Assembly (NCBI GenBank): GCA_963696105.1
Contig: CAVOIP010000004.1
Span: 372,001-436,000 of the forward strand
Origin: CAVRTM01 sp963696105
GTDB taxonomy: Bacteria; Actinomycetota; Actinomycetes; Actinomycetales; Dermatophilaceae
DNA: 64,000 bases
Direction of reading: 5' to 3'
Made by a program: the position numbers and the translations under genes. Shown here piece by piece: positions 59,718-64,000 of the stretch; position 1 is the first letter of the stretch, and the number at the start of each line of letters is the position of its first letter. The notes below the pieces were generated by a model. That model did not search any database, was not told the origin of the DNA, and was given only the letters and a program-made list of their open reading frames with translations.

Positions 59718-59760
59718 GACGGCCTCCGCACGGTCCTTGCCGGACCGGGCGGAGGCCGTC
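59718..59760 (+). terminator. stem-loop terminator after katE
   Basis: GACGGCCTCCGC (59718-59729) pairs perfectly with GCGGAGGCCGTC (59749-59760); inside the loop CGGTCC and GGACCG can extend the structure. It starts 28 bp after the katE stop. Confidence 0.85.
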
Positions 59761-59777
59761 GCGCGGATGCGGCTCGT

Positions 59778-59796
59778 CCTGGGGCACTTGGCCCGT
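59778..59796 (+). promoter_or_regulatory. DosR-like box upstream of the metallophosphoesterase gene
   Basis: TGGGGCACTTGGCCCGTTC; minus-strand reading contains GGGCCAAGTGCCCC, nearly the same as the box at 28284. It lies 31 bp before the ATG at 59828, 7 kb outside the main island. Confidence 0.5.
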
Positions 59797-59827
59797 TCCC
59801 CGGTGTCGCAGCGGTTCCCGTGTCAGC

Positions 59828-60991
59828 ATGGACCCTCAGAGAGCTCCGGCACATCGTCGACGACACCCCGTGGGGGTCGCTTTGGGTTTTTTCGCACGCG
59901 GTAGCCGGGCGGCTGCCCTCGTCGTCTGTGTGCTGACCGCCGTGTGCGGGTGCTCGGGGACCGCGGACCCGGTCCTGAACACCTTCGCCTCACCGACCGC
60001 GGCCTCCACGGGAGCCTCCACCGGCGCGCCGGGCCAGCCCGCCACGTCGTCTTCGGCGACACCGGCGACGACCCCGCCCGTTCCGGTCGTGCCCGGAGCG
60101 GTCGTCCTCGCGGCCGTGGGCGACATCAACCACGCGGGTGAGGCGTCACCGAGGTCCGCTTCGGGGCGGGTGGCGGCCTCGATCGTCGCCGCCAACCCGG
60201 ACTACGTCTTCGGGCTGGGCGACTACCAGTACACCGTCGGCACCTGCGCCGCCCTGACCGGCGGCTTCGACAAGCTCTGGGGCGTGCTGCTGTCGCGGAT
60301 GCTCCCCATCGCCGGTCCGACACACGACTGGACCGGGCTCACCAACGAGCAGGGCTACCGGCAGTACTTCGCGGGTACCTGCCCCGGCCAGACGACGGGC
60401 CCGTCCGCCCTGGTGCGGGCCCGAGGCGCGTCCGTGGGCCCCGGTGACTTCTGGTCCCTCGACGTCGGGACGTGGCACCTGGTGGGGCTGCCCACCGCGC
60501 TGTGGCGCTACGCCCCGGACCGCGCCCGGGCCATGACCGCGACCTTGAGCGCCGACCTCGCGAAGGCCAAGGCGCGGGGCAAGCACCTGCTCGTGGCCTA
60601 CCACGACCCCTATTTCACCTCCACGACCGACCGTCACGCCCGCTATCCGGACGTCAAGCCGTGGGTGGACGTGCTGGACCGGTACGACGTCCGCGTCACG
60701 CTGTCGGCGAGCCAGCACAACTACGAGCGCTCCTGCCCGGTGCTCAGCACCGGGGCCTGCACCCCGGACGCCGGCCCGGGGACGACGAGCTTCAACGTGT
60801 CCACCGGGGGACTGGGGCTGCGGCCGTTCCGCGACAGCCCGGGTTTCATTGCGAAGCGTTTCGCCGACACCCACGGGTGGCTGGCCCTGTCGCTGCACCC
60901 GGACGGGTCGTTCGCCTGGCACTACCAGGCGGTCGACGGCACCGGAGCCGACGCCGGCTCCCGGCCCGCGTTCCCCGCCGCGGCGCACTGA
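59828..60991 (+). CDS. secreted calcineurin-like metallophosphoesterase
   Basis: A 387-residue protein with an N-terminal signal (ARGSRAAALVVCVLTAVCGC, possible lipobox) and a Ser/Thr/Ala/Pro-rich linker to about 95. The phosphoesterase core follows: AAVGDINHAG, VFGLGDYQY, AGPTHDW, VAYHDPYF and LSASQHNYER, which fit the metallophosphatase motifs (D-x-N/H, GDxx, GNHD replaced by THDW, H, and HxH replaced by QHN). Similar secreted proteins are annotated as alkaline phosphatase-like. Substrate unknown. Confidence 0.8.
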   Translation: MDPQRAPAHRRRHPVGVALGFFARGSRAAALVVCVLTAVCGCSGTADPVLNTFASPTAASTGASTGAPGQPATSSSATPATTPPVPVVPGAVVLAAVGDINHAGEASPRSASGRVAASIVAANPDYVFGLGDYQYTVGTCAALTGGFDKLWGVLLSRMLPIAGPTHDWTGLTNEQGYRQYFAGTCPGQTTGPSALVRARGASVGPGDFWSLDVGTWHLVGLPTALWRYAPDRARAMTATLSADLAKAKARGKHLLVAYHDPYFTSTTDRHARYPDVKPWVDVLDRYDVRVTLSASQHNYERSCPVLSTGACTPDAGPGTTSFNVSTGGLGLRPFRDSPGFIAKRFADTHGWLALSLHPDGSFAWHYQAVDGTGADAGSRPAFPAAAH

Positions 60992-61100
60992 CCTGCCGCA
61001 GTCCGGCACCCGGGCGGCGCCACGCCCCTGCGCCCCACCGCGCCATGACCCTGGGCCCGCACCGCGCCATCGCGCCACCGCGCCGGCGGAAGGCGGCTGG

Positions 61101-62213
61101 TCAGCCGGCGAGCTCGCGGGCTGCGGTGCCGGATGCCAGGCCGCGGATGCCGAGGCCCGGGGCGGTCATCGCCTCCAGGACCGGGCCCCGGTAGGACAGG
61201 CCGCCGGCAACGGGGGAGGCGGACAGCCACAGCCCCGCGTCGAGGTCGTGTGCCGTCGTGGTGGCGCCCTCGAGCGTCGAGGCCAGAGCCGCTGAAGCCC
61301 CGACGGCGACATGGCTCTCCATCATGCAGCCGACCACCACGCCGAGCCCGGCCTCGCGGGCGATCCCGGCCATGGCCAGAGCCTCGGTGAGACCCCCGGT
61401 CTTGGCCAGCTTGAGGTTCACGTCGTCGGCAGCACCGGCGCGCAGCACCTCCCGCAGGTCGCGGGTGTCCCACACCGACTCGTCGGCAAGGACCCGGGTG
61501 TCGACGACGGCCCGCACCGCGGCCAGGCCCTCGATGTCTCCTGCCGTGACCGGCTGCTCGACCAGCTGCAGCCCCACCCCGGCCCGTTCCCAGCCGCGGA
61601 TCATGGCCACGGCCTGCTCGACGCCCCACGCCTGGTTGGCGTCGACCCGCAGCACCACGTCGTCGCCCAGCTCGCGCCGCAGCAGCACCAGCGCCTGCGC
61701 GTCCGACTCGGCGCCGCTGACCTTGACCTTGATGGTCCCGAACCCCTCGCCGACGTGCTCGCGCGCGCGAGCCAGCAGCTCCTCGGGCGCTCCTGCCGAC
61801 AGCGTCATGTCGGTCTCGAGGTCGACGGCCGCTCCACCGAGACGGACCGTGAGCGGTTCCCCTGCCACCTGCGCGGCGAGGTCCCACAGCGCGCAGTCGA
61901 CGGCCGACCGCGCGGCCGCGTTGGCCACGACGCTGCCACGCACGGCCTTCCCCCACACCTGTGGCTCGTCCACCGGCAGGCCGAGGACGGCGTCGCGCAC
62001 GGGCCCGAGCACGGCAGCGGCGATGCCCGCCGGGCTCTCCCCGGTGACCCGCCAGCTCGCGGCGGCCTCGCCCCACCCGCTGCGGCCGTCGGAGTCCACC
62101 ACCTCCACCAGCACCGCCGGCACGTGGTCGGTGCGCCGCACGGCGGTGACGAACGGGCGGAGCAGGGGTACATCGACGCGGTGGACGCGGATGCGTGCGA
62201 CCCGGGCGCTCAT
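61101..62213 (-). CDS. enolase-superfamily enzyme, dipeptide epimerase-like
   Basis: A 370-residue protein with the muconate-lactonising-type capping domain and barrel. Catalytic features are TIKVKVSG (KxK lysines), VLRVDANQAW and LVEQPV and VLADES as metal ligands, LKLAKTGGL with the second lysine, and GCMMESHV. The set matches L-Ala-D/L-Glu and related dipeptide epimerases better than muconate cycloisomerase, so it is probably peptidoglycan-peptide salvage. It is divergent from the oxidoreductase at 62.4 kb. Confidence 0.85.
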   Translation of the reverse strand: MSARVARIRVHRVDVPLLRPFVTAVRRTDHVPAVLVEVVDSDGRSGWGEAAASWRVTGESPAGIAAAVLGPVRDAVLGLPVDEPQVWGKAVRGSVVANAAARSAVDCALWDLAAQVAGEPLTVRLGGAAVDLETDMTLSAGAPEELLARAREHVGEGFGTIKVKVSGAESDAQALVLLRRELGDDVVLRVDANQAWGVEQAVAMIRGWERAGVGLQLVEQPVTAGDIEGLAAVRAVVDTRVLADESVWDTRDLREVLRAGAADDVNLKLAKTGGLTEALAMAGIAREAGLGVVVGCMMESHVAVGASAALASTLEGATTTAHDLDAGLWLSASPVAGGLSYRGPVLEAMTAPGLGIRGLASGTAARELAG

Positions 62214-62369
62214 GGGCAGGACCTCGTTCGGCAGGTGGGACGGAGACGGAGAGGAGTCTGGCAGGGCCGCACCGGGCGGACGGGGAGGCTGTCGCCAGGG
62301 CGTGGCAGGCTGGGGCCGGCGTCGTCGGCGGAGCCGGCTGGCAGCACGTCACCGGCGGGAGGAGCGGAC

Positions 62370-64000
62370 ATGAGCACGACCACGCACACGGGGGTGCCGA
62401 TGAGCACCCGCGCCACGGACCGGCTCAAGATGGCCCACGACGCCTCGCACTACCTGCTGGTCCCCGAGTCGGTCGCCACCCCCCGGACGGCCGCTGACGT
62501 CGCGGCGCTGTTCCGTGCCAGCCACCAGAGCGGCGTGCCGCTGACGTTCCGCTCGGGCGGCACGAGCCTGTCCGGGCAGGGGGTCACCGCCGGCATCCTG
62601 GCCGACACCCGCGCGGCGTTCCGCACGGTGGAGGTCCTCGACGGTGGGGCCCGGGTGCGCGTGCAGCCCGGAGCGACGGTGCGCACCGTCAACGCCCACC
62701 TCGCCCGCCACGGCCGCAAGCTCGGGCCCGACCCGGCCAGCGAGATCGCCTGCACCATCGGCGGGGTCGTGGCCAACAACTCCAGCGGGATGGCGTGCGG
62801 CACCGAGCTCAACACCTACCGCACGCTCGACTCCCTCGTCGTCGTGCTGCCCAGCGGCACGGTCGTCGACAGCGCGGCCGACGACGCCGACGAGCGGCTG
62901 CGCCACGACGAGCCCGAGCTGTGGCAGGGCCTCTCGCTGCTCCGCGACCGCGTCCGCGGCAACGAGGAGTCCGTCCGCATCGTGCGCCAGCAGTTCTCGA
63001 TGAAGAACACGATGGGCTACGGCGTCAACGCCCTGCTCGACCACGACCGGCCCGTCGACATCCTCACCCACCTCCTGGTGGGCAGCGAGGGCACCCTGGG
63101 GTTCATCGCCGAGGCGACATTCCGCACCGTGCCCACCCTTCCGGCGGCAGCCACGGGCCTGGCGGTCTTCCCGACGCTGCAGGCCGCGACCGGCGCGCTG
63201 CCGGACCTGGTCGGCGCCGGGCTGGCGACGATCGAGCTGATGGATGCCACGTCCCTGCGGGTGGCCCAGGGCCTGCGCGAGAGCACGCCGGCGCTGTCCG
63301 CCCTGCACGTCGAGGACCAGGCGGCCTTCCTCATCGAGTACCTCGCCCGGACCCCCGAGGAGGTGGCCGAGCAGCAGGCCGCGACGGCCGGGATCCTCGC
63401 CGCCCTCGACGTCACCGCGCCGGTGTCCCTCACCGTCGACCCGGTCGAGCGGGCGGCGCTCTGGAGCATCCGCAAGGGCCTCTACACGTCGGTGGCCGGG
63501 GCCCGCCCGAGCGGCACCACGGCCCTGCTGGAGGACGTCGTCGTGCCCGTGCCCGCGCTGCTCGGCACCTGCCAGAGCCTGCTGGAGCTGTTCGACCGCC
63601 ACTCCTACAAGGAGAGCGTGATCTTCGGCCACGCGAAGGACGGCAACATCCACTTCATGCTCAACGAGTCGTTCGAGGACCCGGCCAACCTCGAGCGCTA
63701 CCAACGCTTCACCGAGGACATGGTCGACGTCGTCCTCGGCAACAACGGCTCGCTCAAGGCCGAGCACGGCACAGGCCGGATCATGGCGCCCTTCGTGCGC
63801 CGTCAGTACGGCGACGAGCTGCACGACGTGATGTGCCGGATCAAGTCGCTCTTCGACCCGCACGGCATCCTCAGCCCCGGGGTCGTGCTGTCGGACGACC
63901 CCACGTCGTACGTCCGCGACCTGAAGCAAGCGCCGGCGGTCGAGCCGGAGGTCGACCGCTGCGTCGAGTGCGGCTACTGCGAGCCGTCGTGCCCGAGCCA
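62370..64000 (+). CDS. FAD-linked and Fe-S oxidoreductase (D-lactate/glycolate dehydrogenase-like), cut by the window end
   Basis: Open from ATG 62370 (GGAGGAG about 6 bp upstream) to the window edge, at least 543 residues. The FAD_binding_4 domain at about 30-210 has TFRSGGTSLSGQGVTAGIL and GRKLGPDPASEIACTIGGVVANNSSGM. The FAD-oxidase C domain at about 270-505 has YKESVIFGHAKDGNIHFML and AEHGTGRIMAPF. A 4Fe-4S cluster motif begins near the edge (CVECGYCEPSCPS). The combined form matches Dld-type quinone-linked D-2-hydroxyacid dehydrogenases. The rest, probably a CCG domain, lies outside the window. Confidence 0.9.
   Translation, partial: MSTTTHTGVPMSTRATDRLKMAHDASHYLLVPESVATPRTAADVAALFRASHQSGVPLTFRSGGTSLSGQGVTAGILADTRAAFRTVEVLDGGARVRVQPGATVRTVNAHLARHGRKLGPDPASEIACTIGGVVANNSSGMACGTELNTYRTLDSLVVVLPSGTVVDSAADDADERLRHDEPELWQGLSLLRDRVRGNEESVRIVRQQFSMKNTMGYGVNALLDHDRPVDILTHLLVGSEGTLGFIAEATFRTVPTLPAAATGLAVFPTLQAATGALPDLVGAGLATIELMDATSLRVAQGLRESTPALSALHVEDQAAFLIEYLARTPEEVAEQQAATAGILAALDVTAPVSLTVDPVERAALWSIRKGLYTSVAGARPSGTTALLEDVVVPVPALLGTCQSLLELFDRHSYKESVIFGHAKDGNIHFMLNESFEDPANLERYQRFTEDMVDVVLGNNGSLKAEHGTGRIMAPFVRRQYGDELHDVMCRIKSLFDPHGILSPGVVLSDDPTSYVRDLKQAPAVEPEVDRCVECGYCEPSCPS

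Noticed and set aside
61101..62213. Muconate cycloisomerase linking this enzyme to aromatic breakdown
   Set aside because: The active-site set (KVKVSG, DANQAW, LAKTGGL, GCMMES) fits dipeptide epimerases better, and no cat genes are nearby.
1..64000. tRNA, rRNA or prophage genes
   Set aside because: No cloverleaf-like sequence with a T-loop, rRNA motif or phage structural gene was seen on reading.

Overview
The window is about 72% GC, densely coded, and built from short-spaced or overlapping operons. Together with a DUF222/HNH endonuclease, a DUF1918 protein, a DosR/DevS-type hypoxia system and actinobacterial narGHJI, this points to a high-GC Actinomycetota. An Intrasporangiaceae- or Nocardioidaceae-like soil organism is my guess; I cannot name a genus.

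Layout. 0-1 kb: ECF sigma factor with a SnoaL-like tail. 1-10.5 kb: a complete 4-hydroxybenzoate/protocatechuate block, with an IclR regulator and pobA on the plus strand, then the minus-strand operon pcaI-pcaJ-pcaF-pcaH-pcaG-pcaB-pcaD-pcaC-pcaR ending in its own IclR regulator. It converts 4-hydroxybenzoate to succinyl-CoA and acetyl-CoA. 10.8-14.1 kb: a gluABCD-type glutamate ABC importer. 14.2-16.3 kb: hemerythrin-like protein, protein-L-isoaspartate methyltransferase, and two truncated genes abutting each other. 16.2-25 kb: respiratory nitrate reduction, narK - small Cys/His-rich ORF - narG-narH-narJ-narI - cupin, a translationally coupled chain.

25-53 kb, with an outlier at 59.8 kb, is a hypoxia/dormancy island resembling the mycobacterial DosR regulon. 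It has a DevS-like GAF sensor kinase with the haem residues conserved, a DevR-like response regulator, eight Usp-domain proteins, an Hsp20, two flavin-reductase-fold proteins, a CBS-BON protein, Mg-type and Ca-type P-type ATPases, two zinc alcohol dehydrogenases, a flavodoxin, a GNAT/acyl-CoA-synthetase fusion, SHOCT and DUF1918 proteins, and an unusual three-gene cytochrome b6-like cluster. I count 17 copies of a DosR-like box (GGGACCTTNGGCCCTGA and relatives), nearly all directly upstream of these genes and paired in divergent promoters. 53-60 kb: DUF222/HNH protein, ankyrin protein, Fur regulator, a small-subunit catalase and a large-subunit catalase. 60-64 kb: secreted metallophosphoesterase, dipeptide-epimerase-like enolase-superfamily enzyme, and the start of a large FAD/Fe-S oxidoreductase cut by the window edge.

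A striking anomaly is that pcaG, narH, narJ, narI, fur and katA are interrupted by about 44 single-base insertions, almost all falling exactly at codon boundaries and nearly all adding G after C or C after G/T. The neighbouring genes are clean. Removing the extra bases restores full-length conserved proteins and the correct stop frames. The phase bias suggests that two alleles were concatenated at polymorphic sites in the assembly, rather than true gene decay.
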